A stretch of 64,000 nucleotides of DNA from HGM11416 sp034104345 (GCA_034104345.1 JAXEDY010000029.1:71606-135605); one strand, 5' to 3'. Shown: positions 42,253-51,900, numbered from the stretch's first letter. Notes: a model not told the origin generated them from the letters alone. Program-made: numbers and translations.

Positions 42253-43725
42253 TTATTCTGCCAAGCATTTTTTAACCGCCTTTTTCCAGCCCGCGTAAAG
42301 TCGTTCGTGTTCGGCTTTTATTTCGGGCGATTTAGACGGATAAAAGGTTTTTGCCGTTTTCGAAAGTTTTGCGATTTCTTCGGGCGTTGCGAGTTTTAAC
42401 GCTATCATTCCGAGATACGCCGCACCGAGAGCCGTGCTTTCGAAATTTAGCGGACGGCAAACCTTAACGCCGAGCGTTTCAGCCTGAAACTTCATTAAAA
42501 AATTGTTTTGCGAAGCCCCGCCGTCAACCTTTACCACGTTGCAGGGATATTCGCTGTTTTCTTCGATTATATCGAATAAATCGCGCGCCGAATACGCCAT
42601 CGATTCGAGCGTGGCGCGGGTTATGTGCGCTTTGGTCGTTCCGCGGGTTATGCCGGTTATTATCCCGCGCGCTTCGCCGTTCCAATATGGAGCCCCCAGC
42701 CCCGTAAACGCGGGAACGACGTAAACCCCGTCGCTCGATTTTACGGAAGTAGCAAGTTTTTCGCTTTGCCACGAATATTCGAAAAATTCAAGCCCGTCGC
42801 GCAGCCATTGCACCGCGCTGCCTGCGTTGAATACGCTGCCTTCGATTAAATAAACGGGATTTTTGCCGCCGTAACCGAGCGTAGTCAACAAGCCGTTTTG
42901 CGCAAGTACGAACTTTTCGCCCGCGTTTTTAAGCATAAACAGCCCCGTACCGTAGGTGATTTTTAGCGAGCCGAAATCGAAACAGCCCTGCCCAACTGCA
43001 GCCGCCTGCTGGTCTCCGGCAATCCCTGCAATCGGAATGTCTTTTCCGCCGAACGAAAAAGTTCCCGCAATTTGGTCGGGCGAAATTACTTCAGCCAGAA
43101 ATTCGCGCTTTATGCCGAAATATTTAAGCAAATCGCCGTCCCATTCAAACGTTTTAACGTTAAAAAGCATCGTGCGCGAGGCGTTCGTATAGTCGGTCAC
43201 GAACGACTTGCCTTCGGTAAGTTTAAAAATCAGAAACGTTTCAATCGTTCCGAAACACAGATCGCCGCGTTCAGCCGCCGATTTTACTTCGGCAACGTTA
43301 TCTAAAAGCCAGCGCATTTTACTCGCCGAAAAATAAGCGTCTACTTTAAGTCCCGTTTTTTGGGTTATCTCTTTGCCGTATTCTTTTTCGACGCGTTCGC
43401 AATAATCTTTAGTGCGGCGACATTGCCATACTATGGCGTTATAAAGAGGCTTCCCGCTCGATTTTTCCCACGCGACGACCGTTTCGCGCTGATTGGTAAC
43501 GGCTATGCCGTCAACGTTTTTAACGCCCGTTTTGTCTATCGCTTCGATCAGCGACGCTAAAGCCGCCGAATATATTTCGGAAGGCGATTCTTCTACGAAC
43601 GAAGGTCGTGGGTAATATTGTTTTAACTGAATCGACTTAACGTCGTCGATTTTTTTGTTTTCGTGGTCGAAGCAAACCGCCCTTACCGACGTGGTTCCTT
43701 CGTCTATCGCTATAACGTGGCTCAT
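42253..43725 (-). CDS. glpK: Glycerol kinase
   Basis: 490 residues from ATG 43725, chosen for AGGGGGG seven bases upstream and the family start VIAIDEGTTSVRAV; a 43-residue upstream extension is rejected. FGGY kinase: both actin-like halves are present, with signatures GIAGDQQAAAVGQGCF and VDGGASQNNFLMKFQA. It phosphorylates glycerol to glycerol-3-phosphate. No glpF or glpD lies nearby, but a lipase-like hydrolase follows 50 bases downstream. Confidence 0.95.
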   Translation of the reverse strand: MSHVIAIDEGTTSVRAVCFDHENKKIDDVKSIQLKQYYPRPSFVEESPSEIYSAALASLIEAIDKTGVKNVDGIAVTNQRETVVAWEKSSGKPLYNAIVWQCRRTKDYCERVEKEYGKEITQKTGLKVDAYFSASKMRWLLDNVAEVKSAAERGDLCFGTIETFLIFKLTEGKSFVTDYTNASRTMLFNVKTFEWDGDLLKYFGIKREFLAEVISPDQIAGTFSFGGKDIPIAGIAGDQQAAAVGQGCFDFGSLKITYGTGLFMLKNAGEKFVLAQNGLLTTLGYGGKNPVYLIEGSVFNAGSAVQWLRDGLEFFEYSWQSEKLATSVKSSDGVYVVPAFTGLGAPYWNGEARGIITGITRGTTKAHITRATLESMAYSARDLFDIIEENSEYPCNVVKVDGGASQNNFLMKFQAETLGVKVCRPLNFESTALGAAYLGMIALKLATPEEIAKLSKTAKTFYPSKSPEIKAEHERLYAGWKKAVKKCLAE

Positions 43726-43842
43726 TGAAGCCCCCCTTTTCGTTTTTATATCCGCTTTTTTACATCGGTTTTTATAAAACGGTTTTTCGCCGTTGCATTT
43801 TGCGGCGAATAGTTTTTCGCAGCGAAAAAAGTCGCTGTTCAA

Positions 43843-43871
43843 ATTATACGACAAAGCGCGGTTTTTGTCAA
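43843..43871 (-). promoter_or_regulatory. Promoter of glpK
   Basis: Minus strand TTGACA (43866-43871), 17 bases, TATAAT (43843-43848). The leader of about 110 bases contains a 7-bp hairpin TTCGCCG/CGGCGAA. Confidence 0.8.
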
Positions 43872-44007
43872 GAGTAAACGCAATTTTTTGTTCCGCGCTT
43901 TTTTAGCCGTAGGTTTTTGCATTTTTTTAGCCGTCGGTTTTTGCGCTTTTTGTTTTGCACGCGGCTTTCGTCTGCCTATTTTTTTGGTTTTTGCATACAA
44001 TAATAGC

Positions 44008-45141
44008 ATGAAAAACAAAGCAAAAAATTCGGTTAATTGTTTAAATCATCAAAATAATTCAAATTTGCAAAACGGCGAAAAAAATTCAAAAATAAGCAAA
44101 ACCATAGTTTTTGCGGGCGGCGGCACCGCGGGGCATATAACTCCGTTTATGGCGGTAGCGCCGTATTTAAAAAAACGCGGAGTAAAAATAGTTTATATAG
44201 GAAGCGGAAAACCGCTCGAAAAAAACTTAATGGAGCAAACGGGCGCAGTTTTGCGCGAAATAAACCCGCCCAAATTCATTCGCGGATTTTCGCCCGCCGC
44301 GTTTAAAAACGCCGCCCTTCCGTTTAAATTTTTAAAAGCGGTTTTTAAGTCAAAGCAAATTTTAAAAGAATATAAACCCGCCGTAGTGTTTTCAAAAGGC
44401 GGCTATTGCGCGTTACCCGTTTGTTACGCCGCCTTTTCGCTCGGCATACCGGTCGTTTGCCACGAATCGGATTTGACCGTAGGGCTTGCAAACAAACTCA
44501 CCTTAAAAAAATGCGACAAATTTTTAACTTCGTTTGCCCCGCCCGCGCAAAAATACGGCGGCGAATGTATAGGCTCGCCCATGCGCGAAGAATTGTTTTC
44601 GGTAAGCAAAGCCGCGGGGCTTAACTATTTCGGTTTGCCGGGCGGCAAGCCCGTGCTTTTTATAACCGGCGGAAGCCAGGGGAGCAAAATTTTAAACGAC
44701 GCGGTGCGCAAAAATTTGCCCCGTTTAACAAAGCGTTTCAGTGTTTTACACGCGGCAGGAAAAGGCAATAAGTGCGGCTATAAGCCCGTTAACGGCTATT
44801 TCGAGTTTGAATTTGTAAGCATGCCGCACGCACTTGCCGCCGCCGATTATTGCGTTACGCGCGGCGGTTCGAACACCCTTTTCGAAGTGCTTTGCGCCAA
44901 AAAGCCCGCCGTTTGCGTTCCGTTAAAAAGAGGTTCGCGCGGGGATCAGATTAAAAACGCCGAATATTTTTCGTCGCGCGGGGCGCTTGTTTCCGCCGAC
45001 GAAACCGACCTTGTAAACACTTTGCCCGATCTTTTAAGCGATTTAATTAAAAACGAACGAAAAATCAAAAAAAACATAAACGCGCTTAACGTTAAAAACG
45101 GAAGCGGCAGACTCGCCGAAATACTTTTAAGTTATTTTTGA
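44008..45141 (+). CDS. murG: UDP-GlcNAc:undecaprenyl-PP-MurNAc-pentapeptide GlcNAc transferase (MurG)
   Basis: 377 residues from ATG 44008. A 32-residue Asn/Lys-rich lead precedes the GT-B start VFAGGGTAGHITP (lipid-II-binding glycine loops); ITGGSQGSKILN and CVTRGGSNTLFEVL form the UDP-GlcNAc site. MurG makes lipid II at the inner membrane face. There is no ribosome site; a TACAAT box ends six bases before the ATG, suggesting a near-leaderless mRNA. Upstream is a 25-bp direct repeat (TTTTTTAGCCGTxGGTTTTTGC at 43899 and 43924). No other mur genes are adjacent. Confidence 0.92.
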   Translation: MKNKAKNSVNCLNHQNNSNLQNGEKNSKISKTIVFAGGGTAGHITPFMAVAPYLKKRGVKIVYIGSGKPLEKNLMEQTGAVLREINPPKFIRGFSPAAFKNAALPFKFLKAVFKSKQILKEYKPAVVFSKGGYCALPVCYAAFSLGIPVVCHESDLTVGLANKLTLKKCDKFLTSFAPPAQKYGGECIGSPMREELFSVSKAAGLNYFGLPGGKPVLFITGGSQGSKILNDAVRKNLPRLTKRFSVLHAAGKGNKCGYKPVNGYFEFEFVSMPHALAAADYCVTRGGSNTLFEVLCAKKPAVCVPLKRGSRGDQIKNAEYFSSRGALVSADETDLVNTLPDLLSDLIKNERKIKKNINALNVKNGSGRLAEILLSYF

Positions 45142-45234
45142 CTTTTTCAAATCGCTTTCATCTTTTTTAAATCGCAGTTTTTTGCGCACCACCGGCCAGC
45201 CGACGAACAACAAGCATAAAATTTTAAAAAAACG

Positions 45235-45263
45235 TTGACAATTTTGCCGTTTGGTTTTATACT
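45235..45263 (+). promoter_or_regulatory. Promoter giving a near-leaderless transcript
   Basis: TTGACA (45235-45240), 17 bases, TATACT (45258-45263). The start codon at 45274 lies only 10 bases after the -10 box, so the 5' leader should be about 0-4 bases. Confidence 0.75.
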
Positions 45264-45273
45264 TATAGTTACC

Positions 45274-46197
45274 ATGAAGTATCAAACGCTTTTAGCAATA
45301 CTTTTTAAAATGCTTTCGGGCGAAAAGGTAACGCTTAAATATCTTGCCGAACGCTTTGAAATTTCGGAAAGAACGGCAAGCAGATATCTGCGCGAAATCG
45401 AACTTGCAAACGTTCCGGTGCTGGCGGAACGCGGCAGAAACGGCGGCTATTACATAGCGGACAGTTTTCGCCTGCCCGCAAATTTTTTAACGAAAAACGA
45501 GTTGTCCGTTTTGCTCGGCTTTTTAAATTCGATGGAATCCGAGATAAAAAGCAACGAAATCACCGCCCTGCGCGATAAAATTTTGTCGGTCACAAAACCC
45601 GAAGAACGCGAACTCGTTTTAAAAAGCGAAAGCCTGATAATCGACGGCGGAAGCTGGAACGACGCCGCCTCCCCCGGCATTTTATCCGCGGCGCAAAAGG
45701 CAATTTCAAACTGCAAAAAAGCCGAAATAAGTTACGTCGACAACAACGGCAAACAAACCCGCCGCGTTATCGAGCCGCACGCGCTCGTTTTAAAGCAGGG
45801 ACTTTGGTACGTTTATGCATTTTGTCTTACGCGACAAAATTTCAGGCTTTTCAGAACGTCGCGCATCGAATTTATGCACGTTTTAAACGATTCGTTTACA
45901 CGCCGCAAAACGGGCGATTTTCACCTTTCGTATGAAAATTGGTATTCGTCGCTGAAGCGCGAAGAAATTTTACTCGAAGTTTCGCCGTCCGCCCTTTCGG
46001 AAGTTAAAGAATGGCTCGGCGTAAACGCGATTTTTAAAAAAGACGGCAAGATTTTCGCCCGCGCGGCGCTGCCTTCGGGCAACGGGCTTATCGCAAAACT
46101 GTTTTCGTTTGCGGGCAAAATAAAAGTTATTGCGCCCGAAAGCGTTAAATCCGAACTTATCGCCCGCGCAAAAAACATGATAGAAGATTACACTTAA
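45274..46197 (+). CDS. YafY-type HTH/WYL-domain transcription regulator
   Basis: 307 residues. An N-terminal HTH_11 (VTLKYLAERFEISERTASRYL), then a central WYL domain (about 140-220: RRVIEPHALVLKQGLWYVYAF, FRLFRTSRI) and a WCX-like C-terminal part. Such regulators bind nucleotides or nucleic acids as ligands and control DNA repair, defence or metabolism. There is no ribosome site; the promoter almost touches the start codon. The target is unknown, perhaps the following gene. Confidence 0.88.
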   Translation: MKYQTLLAILFKMLSGEKVTLKYLAERFEISERTASRYLREIELANVPVLAERGRNGGYYIADSFRLPANFLTKNELSVLLGFLNSMESEIKSNEITALRDKILSVTKPEERELVLKSESLIIDGGSWNDAASPGILSAAQKAISNCKKAEISYVDNNGKQTRRVIEPHALVLKQGLWYVYAFCLTRQNFRLFRTSRIEFMHVLNDSFTRRKTGDFHLSYENWYSSLKREEILLEVSPSALSEVKEWLGVNAIFKKDGKIFARAALPSGNGLIAKLFSFAGKIKVIAPESVKSELIARAKNMIEDYT

Positions 46198-46257
46198 AAT
46201 TTAAATTTACGGCTAACGCATATCGAATAACGCAAATAACGCAAAAAGGATAAAACA

Positions 46258-47430
46258 ATGAACAAACCGCTTAAAATCACGCTGATTTCAATGATTTCGG
46301 TGCTGTGCGCACTACTGCTTATCGTGCTTTCTTACGTAGGATACGTTCTTTGTTCGTATTCGCGCATCGAAGACAACTTAAAACTTACGCCCGATAATTC
46401 AAAACGCGGCGAAACCGAGCCGAATAGCGAAGTTTTACTTGAAACCGAATACACGGCGGTAACGCAGAACCTGGGTTTTGGCGCCTACACTCAAAATTTC
46501 ACCTTTTTTATGGACGGCGGCGAAAAATCGCGTGCCGAAAGCAAGCAAAGCGTTATAAATTGCATAACCGAAGGCGCAAAAACGGTTGAAAATCTTGCGC
46601 CCGATTTCGTGTTTTTTCAGGAAATCGACACCTACTCGGACCGCAGTTACCACGTTGACGAGCGCGAACTTTTATACCCGCACTTCAACGGTTTTGCAAA
46701 CGTTTTCGCACAAAATTATCATTCGGCTTACCTGTTTTACCCCATCTTCGAACCACACGGTGCTTCGAACAGCGGGCTTATAACTTTTTCGCGCGCGAAA
46801 ATAAATTCGGCAATCCGCAGAAGTTTGCCCATATCGCAAGGCCTTTCGAAATTTTTAGATTTAGACAGATGTTACAGCGTTTCGCGCGTTAAAATAGGCG
46901 ATTTAAAAAGCGGCGATAAAAGTAGCGACGAAAGCGACGATAACAGCGGCGTAACCGATAAAAACGGCGGCAAAGAATTGGTTCTTATCAACGTTCACCT
47001 TTCGGCTTACGGCGGAAGCGACGAGATACGCGCCGCGCAGATGCATATGCTTTTTGCCGAAATTCAATCAGAATACGAAAAAGGCAATTACGTCGTTTGC
47101 GGCGGCGATTTCAATCACGATTTTACGGGTAGTTCCACGCAGGATTTAAACGGCGGCGAAAAAGTCGATTTCGGCTGGGCAATGCCTTTCCCCGACGAAC
47201 TTTTAAAAGAATACGCCGGCGTTATCCGCGCCGACAAATATTCGGGCGGTGATCTTACCCCCACCTGCCGCAACTGCGACGTTCCTTATAAAAAAGGAAA
47301 TTTCACGATTATAGTAGACGGATTTTTAACTTCGGCAAACGTTGAAGTTACGTATTTAAAAAACGTTTCTACCGATTTCGCTTATTCCGACCACAATCCC
47401 GTTTTAATAAAATTTAAACTTAAAGCATAA
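46258..47430 (+). CDS. Membrane-anchored endonuclease/exonuclease/phosphatase-fold protein
   Basis: 390 residues. A signal anchor (about 8-30) precedes an EEP domain: DFVFFQEID carries the metal-binding Glu, VLINVHLSAYG and CGGDFNHDF the catalytic Asp/Asn/His, and SDHNPVLIKF the final His. This order fits extracytoplasmic nucleases, sphingomyelinase-like or inositol phosphatases. The substrate is unknown. A short acidic insert (GDKSSDESDDNSG) is probably a loop. AAAGGA lies before the ATG, 60 bases after the WYL regulator. Confidence 0.8.
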   Translation: MNKPLKITLISMISVLCALLLIVLSYVGYVLCSYSRIEDNLKLTPDNSKRGETEPNSEVLLETEYTAVTQNLGFGAYTQNFTFFMDGGEKSRAESKQSVINCITEGAKTVENLAPDFVFFQEIDTYSDRSYHVDERELLYPHFNGFANVFAQNYHSAYLFYPIFEPHGASNSGLITFSRAKINSAIRRSLPISQGLSKFLDLDRCYSVSRVKIGDLKSGDKSSDESDDNSGVTDKNGGKELVLINVHLSAYGGSDEIRAAQMHMLFAEIQSEYEKGNYVVCGGDFNHDFTGSSTQDLNGGEKVDFGWAMPFPDELLKEYAGVIRADKYSGGDLTPTCRNCDVPYKKGNFTIIVDGFLTSANVEVTYLKNVSTDFAYSDHNPVLIKFKLKA

Positions 47431-47524
47431 AACCGCTATCCACAAAACGACCGTTTTATTTATCAAGTTTTATTCACCGAATTTTATTTATCAAACCCTT
47501 CAACTTTAACCCCAAAAATCACAA

Positions 47525-47558
47525 AACCCCGCCTATAGGTCGATTAACGATATTTTCG
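47525..47558 (-). repeat. Oriented repeat, copy f
   Basis: Minus-strand reading CGTTAATCGACCTATAGGCG then GGGTTTTGT, in the gap before the glycosyltransferase promoter. Confidence 0.65.
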
Positions 47559-47679
47559 GTTTATTTAAGCCGCGATTTTTTAATCCGTTTTTCACCCCGA
47601 AATTCGGCGCGTTTTTTTTATTTATTCTTTATCAATTTTTACACAAAACGGCGGTTTTTTATATAATTAAGGTTTTAAG

Positions 47680-47820
47680 TTGACAACGCAAATTTAAAAA
47701 TGCTAAAATAAAAGCTAGGGATTCATCCCTATATACCGATAATAAGCAAAATCTGCCGAAGTCGTTGCCAAATCGGCAGTAAGTCGCGCAGGAAAAACGC
47801 AAGGTTACGGAGCAAGAAAA
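47680..47820 (+). promoter_or_regulatory. Promoter and structured leader of the glycosyltransferase gene
   Basis: TTGACA (47680-47685), 18 bases, TAAAAT (47704-47709). The leader of about 105 bases has an AGGGA/TCCCT hairpin, a CTGCCGA/TCGGCAG hairpin and a GCG/CGC loop before the GGAG ribosome site. It does not match a riboswitch class I know. Confidence 0.5.
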
Positions 47821-48981
47821 ATGGATAAAAAGAAGGTTTTAATTTCGTTTTGCGAAGCCGGACAAGGACATATAGTTACCGCACAATCGGTAGCCGAAAG
47901 CCTTGAAAAAAAATACGGCGACAAAATCGAAGTTATACGCGATTATACCTACCGCGATTCGGGCGATAAAGTTCTTATCGACCACGAAAAGTTTTTAATT
48001 AAAGAAGTTTGCCGCGCCAACAGGGATAAACTTCACCTTGTAACCCAACTTTTGGCGATGAAAATTTTCGGCGAAAAGTTCACGTTAAATTTGGTTTACA
48101 ATCTTACGTTCGGCAAAGTGAAAAGGCGCCTTACCAAAAAATTGACGACCGCGAACGCCGACATGATTTTTACGACGCATTTCGAACTTTATCACGTTGC
48201 CTGCTGTGCCAAGCAAAAAGGACTTATAAATTCGCAGGTGGTAAACTACGACCCGGACCACAACGTTCACGGTTGGTGGGACAGGCGCGGCGATATTTTT
48301 ATAGTAAACAACCCGTTTGCCGAAAAAGAAGCGATAGAAAAAAAAGATTTTACCCCCGAAAAGGTTAAGCGTGTTAACTTTATGGCGCGAAAACAAATAG
48401 TCCAAGCCAACGAAAGCAAAGATTTTTACCGCAAAAAATTGGGGATTCCCGCCGATAAATTTACGGTTTTGCTTGCCGACGGCGGCTATGCGGCGGCAAG
48501 GCTTAACGAATATACCAAAGAACTTTTAAAAACCGACGCCGAAATAACTATTATTCCCGTTTGCGGCAAAAACGAAAAACTTTACAGCGAATATTCCGAA
48601 ATAAAAAACGTTAAACCCAACATAACTTTTATGCCCGTTCGGTTTTTGAACAACATCGAAGAGTATTACCGCGCGGCAGACATTTTCGTTACCAAAGCGG
48701 GACCAAACGCCATTACCGACTGCGTGTTTATGGGAACGCCGATTATGACAAACTTCTATTCGGGCGCCATCGAAAAAACCTCGTCGGATTTGTTTACCGA
48801 ATATTATAAAACGGGAGTTTACGAACCAAGTGCAAAAAATGCGCGCAAACGCATTGAAGAATATGCGAAAAGCCCGCATCTTTTAGACGAATTTATAAAA
48901 AACACCGAAAAACTCGACAAAACGAAAAACGGCGCCGACGAAATCGCCGACATAATAGCAAACGCGTTAAACGTAAAATAA
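47821..48981 (+). CDS. MGDG-synthase/MurG-like glycosyltransferase
   Basis: 386 residues, GT-B fold. The start VLISFCEAGQGHIVTAQSVA is the MGDG-synthase-type N-terminal motif; the C-terminal half has VTKAGPNAITDCVFMGTPIM, the family's sugar-nucleotide site. Relatives transfer glucose or galactose from UDP-sugars to diacylglycerol at the membrane. The acceptor here is not proven. It is monocistronic with a structured leader. Confidence 0.83.
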   Translation: MDKKKVLISFCEAGQGHIVTAQSVAESLEKKYGDKIEVIRDYTYRDSGDKVLIDHEKFLIKEVCRANRDKLHLVTQLLAMKIFGEKFTLNLVYNLTFGKVKRRLTKKLTTANADMIFTTHFELYHVACCAKQKGLINSQVVNYDPDHNVHGWWDRRGDIFIVNNPFAEKEAIEKKDFTPEKVKRVNFMARKQIVQANESKDFYRKKLGIPADKFTVLLADGGYAAARLNEYTKELLKTDAEITIIPVCGKNEKLYSEYSEIKNVKPNITFMPVRFLNNIEEYYRAADIFVTKAGPNAITDCVFMGTPIMTNFYSGAIEKTSSDLFTEYYKTGVYEPSAKNARKRIEEYAKSPHLLDEFIKNTEKLDKTKNGADEIADIIANALNVK

Positions 48982-49011
48982 TTTAAATAAAAACTTGGCA
49001 AAAATATAAAA

Positions 49012-49048
49012 AACCCGCCTATAGGTCGATTAGCGGCACTTTGGCGAT
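49012..49048 (-). repeat. Oriented repeat, copy g
   Basis: Minus-strand reading AAAGTGCCGCTAATCGACCT then ATAGGCGGGTTTTTT, between two convergent genes. Confidence 0.7.
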
Positions 49049-49060
49049 TTTTTAAAACAA

Positions 49061-49097
49061 AAAAGCACTTGCAAAAATCAACTTGCAAGCGCTTTTT
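49061..49097. terminator. Bidirectional terminator for the glycosyltransferase and ABC operons
   Basis: AGCACTTGC/GCAAGCGCT stem with flanking A and T runs, 28 bases past the ATPase stop. Confidence 0.75.
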
Positions 49098-49124
49098 ATT
49101 ATTGCTTTTTATTACTGCGTTTTA

Positions 49125-49922
49125 TTACTCCGATAAAATCATTTTATCGTTTGCCATTTCTTCTCCGGTAATGTTTTCAAACTTTTTCAAAAGGTCGGAT
49201 ATAGAAAGTTTTTTCTTTTCTTCGCCCGAAACGTCGAAGATTATTTTACCCGCATTCATCATGATAAGGCGATTGCCGTGGGTTATGGCGTCGTTCATGT
49301 TGTGGGTTATCATTATAGCGGTAAGTTTGTTTTTTTCGATGATTTCGTCGGTTAAAGCAAGCACTTTTTTAGCGGTTTTGGGGTCTAACGCGGCGGTATG
49401 TTCGTCTAAAAGCAGAAGTTTGGGTTTCGAAAGCGAAGCCATAAGCAAGGTTAACGCCTGCCTTTGTCCGCCCGAAAGGGTTTCTATTTTTTGTCCCGTT
49501 CTGTCTTCAAGGCCTAATTCCAAACCTTTTAAAATCTCTTTATATTCGTTAAGTTCGCCGCTTCTTATGCCCCACTTTAAGGTGCGTTTTTTGCCGCGCC
49601 TTGCCGCTAAGGCAAGGTTTTCTTCGATATTCATGTTAGCCGCTGTTCCCAGAAGCGGATCCTGAAAAACTCTGCTCATAAGTGCGGCGCGTTTATATTC
49701 TTTAAGGCTTGTAATATCCTGCCCGTCTAAAATAATCTGCCCTTCGTCTACGGGAAAAACGCCCGAAATAACGTTAAGCATGGTAGATTTACCTGCGCCG
49801 TTGCCGCCGATAACCGTTACGAAATCGCCGTCGTCCAACGTTAAATTCAACCCGCAAAGCGCCCTTTTTTCGTTAACGGTGCCCTTATTAAAAGATAGTT
49901 TAACGTTTTTAAGTTCAAGCAT
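49125..49922 (-). CDS. ABC transporter ATPase (TrpZ-like)
   Basis: 265 residues. Walker A GGNGAGKST, signature LSGGQRQAL, Walker B LLLLDEHTAALD and switch His in ITHNM. It belongs to the ATPases that pair with ABC_sub_bind-type binding proteins (TrpXYZ/YtsJ-like). It overlaps the permease gene by eight bases and is the last gene of the operon. Confidence 0.93.
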   Translation of the reverse strand: MLELKNVKLSFNKGTVNEKRALCGLNLTLDDGDFVTVIGGNGAGKSTMLNVISGVFPVDEGQIILDGQDITSLKEYKRAALMSRVFQDPLLGTAANMNIEENLALAARRGKKRTLKWGIRSGELNEYKEILKGLELGLEDRTGQKIETLSGGQRQALTLLMASLSKPKLLLLDEHTAALDPKTAKKVLALTDEIIEKNKLTAIMITHNMNDAITHGNRLIMMNAGKIIFDVSGEEKKKLSISDLLKKFENITGEEMANDKMILSE

Positions 49923-50835
49923 GTTTCTTTCTCCCCGCTATTTTATTTTTAATCATCGGCACGCAAAGCGTAACGATTATTATAATAGAAGCGATAAGCT
50001 TTAAGTCGTTCGTGTTCATACCGAGCCCTACCGCCACCGTAAAAATCAACCGATAAATAACGCTGCCCAGAACCACGCCCGAAAGTTTTGCCCAGAACGG
50101 AAATTTGTTGCCGATTATAAGTTCGCCTATAACGACCGAAGCAAGTCCGATGACTATCGTCCCGCTCGCCATGTTAACGTCGGCAGAATAGTTATATTGC
50201 GCTATCAGCGCACCCGATAAAGCCGCCAAGCCGTTGCTCATCATAAGCGCGATATATTTGGTACGATCGGTGTTTATACCCTGCGCTTTCGCCATTTTTT
50301 CGTTGCAACCGGTCGCGCGCACGCCGCAACCGATTTCGGTGCCGAAAAACCAATACATTAAAGCGACAAGAAATACGATCGCTATACCCGAAGATATTAC
50401 GGTAAGCAGGTTTTTATCGTCGATCGGGCTGAGCGAAAACAATTTTGCGAACATAGCGTTATACGTAACCGAATTGTGCGGAACCGAAACGTTTGGTTTT
50501 TCGCTTAAAATATGCAGGTTTATCGAATATAACGCCGACATCGTTAAAATTCCCGACAAAATTGCGGGAATTTTAAGTTTTGTGTTAAGCGTAGCCGTTA
50601 TCGCGCCCGCAACCGCACCCGCAAGAAAAGCAAGCAACATTGCCACGAGTGCCGGAACGCCCGCCGCCATCGAAACGATTGCGACCGCCCCGCCCGTTGC
50701 AAGCGAGCCGTCGACGGTAAGGTCGGCAAAGTCGAGTATTTTATACGTAACGAAAACCCCAAGTGCAAGCACGCCCCACATAAGCCCTTGCGCAATGCCG
50801 CCCGGCAACGAGCGGACTATATCCATAATATCCAT
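49915..50835 (-). CDS. ABC transporter permease (TrpY-like, BPD_transp_2)
   Basis: 306 residues with about eight to nine membrane helices. LDFADLTVDGSLATGGAVA is the conserved element of the LivH-like permeases of this transporter type. It lies between the binding protein and the ATPase and should form the homodimeric channel. Confidence 0.92.
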   Translation of the reverse strand: MDIMDIVRSLPGGIAQGLMWGVLALGVFVTYKILDFADLTVDGSLATGGAVAIVSMAAGVPALVAMLLAFLAGAVAGAITATLNTKLKIPAILSGILTMSALYSINLHILSEKPNVSVPHNSVTYNAMFAKLFSLSPIDDKNLLTVISSGIAIVFLVALMYWFFGTEIGCGVRATGCNEKMAKAQGINTDRTKYIALMMSNGLAALSGALIAQYNYSADVNMASGTIVIGLASVVIGELIIGNKFPFWAKLSGVVLGSVIYRLIFTVAVGLGMNTNDLKLIASIIIIVTLCVPMIKNKIAGRKKHA

Positions 50836-50901
50836 TTTTTCCTTTTAAACTTTTATCGGTTTTTTGTTGTATTTATCTTTTTGGCTGCGTTTTATGCCCG
50901 A

Positions 50902-51900
50902 TTATTTCGAATATTCTTCTTCAAGAGCGGCTATATCCGCCGAAGAAATTTTAAGCGCCGAATTTTTTGCAAGAAGCGCCTCCGCATTGGTTTCGTTTAT
51001 ATAGAACGTAGTTTTGCGATTATAATATTCGAAAGGCAAATCCTCGGGTTTTTTCTCGCCTGTTAAAATCTTTATTGCCATTTCGGCGGTTTGAATACCG
51101 AGATTTTTATAATCGATACCCAAAGTGGCAAGCGCTTCGCCGTCTTCGCACATACCTTCTTCCCCCGCGATAACGGGTATACCTTTCGTCGTTAAAATAT
51201 TACAGGCGAGCATTATATTTGCGGCAAAAAGGTTATCGGTGGGGATAAACACGGCATCGACGTCAGAACCTATGGTTTCGACTACCGTCTGAATATCGCT
51301 TGTTGCGGTAGCAGTAAAAGTTTGCGTTTTAATGCCAAGTTTTTCGCATTGCGCTATCGCAAGTTCGGCTTGTTTTTGCGAGTTTTCTTCTCCGCCGCAA
51401 TATAAAAGCCCTATTTTTTTGCAATCGGGAACAATTTTTGTTATAAGTGTAATTTGCTCGTCTATAGGTGCCATATCGCTTGTGCCTGTTACGTTTTTGC
51501 CCGAAACGTTGCCCACTACCGGATCGGTGACCGCCGTAAACAAAACGGGAATTTTCGTTGTCGCCGTAGAAAGCGCCCTTGCCGACGACGTGGCTATACC
51601 TAAAAGCAAGTCGCAATTTTTAGCGACAAGGCTCGAAGCCATCGTTTTTTCGTTATTCGAATCTCCGTTGGCATTCTGAAGTTCGAATTTTACGGTTTTC
51701 CCGTTCGTTGAGGCCCATTCGTTAATCTTTTCGATAAATCCGTCGCGTGCGGCGTCGAGCGCCGTGTGAGTAGCTACCTGCAACACGCCTATTCTGTAAT
51801 CGGCAGAATCGTTTGCACCACACCCGGCAACGCCTATCGACGCGCCGACCAACATTGCCGCGATTAAAGCCGCACATAAAAACCTTTTTAAACCTTTCAT
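50902..51900 (-). CDS. ABC transporter substrate-binding lipoprotein (TrpX-like)
   Basis: 332 residues. Lipoprotein signal with Cys27 (VAGC), then the ABC_sub_bind fold (DYRIGVLQVATHTALDAARD, TAVTDPVVGNVSG, VFIPTDNLFA, VIAGEEGMCEDG). TrpX proteins in streptococci are tied to tryptophan uptake. Here the operon is preceded by an attenuator whose leader peptide is rich in Tyr and Phe and has no Trp codon, so tyrosine (or another aromatic amino acid) is the better guess. GGAG lies before the ATG. Confidence 0.9.
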   Translation of the reverse strand: MKGLKRFLCAALIAAMLVGASIGVAGCGANDSADYRIGVLQVATHTALDAARDGFIEKINEWASTNGKTVKFELQNANGDSNNEKTMASSLVAKNCDLLLGIATSSARALSTATTKIPVLFTAVTDPVVGNVSGKNVTGTSDMAPIDEQITLITKIVPDCKKIGLLYCGGEENSQKQAELAIAQCEKLGIKTQTFTATATSDIQTVVETIGSDVDAVFIPTDNLFAANIMLACNILTTKGIPVIAGEEGMCEDGEALATLGIDYKNLGIQTAEMAIKILTGEKKPEDLPFEYYNRKTTFYINETNAEALLAKNSALKISSADIAALEEEYSK

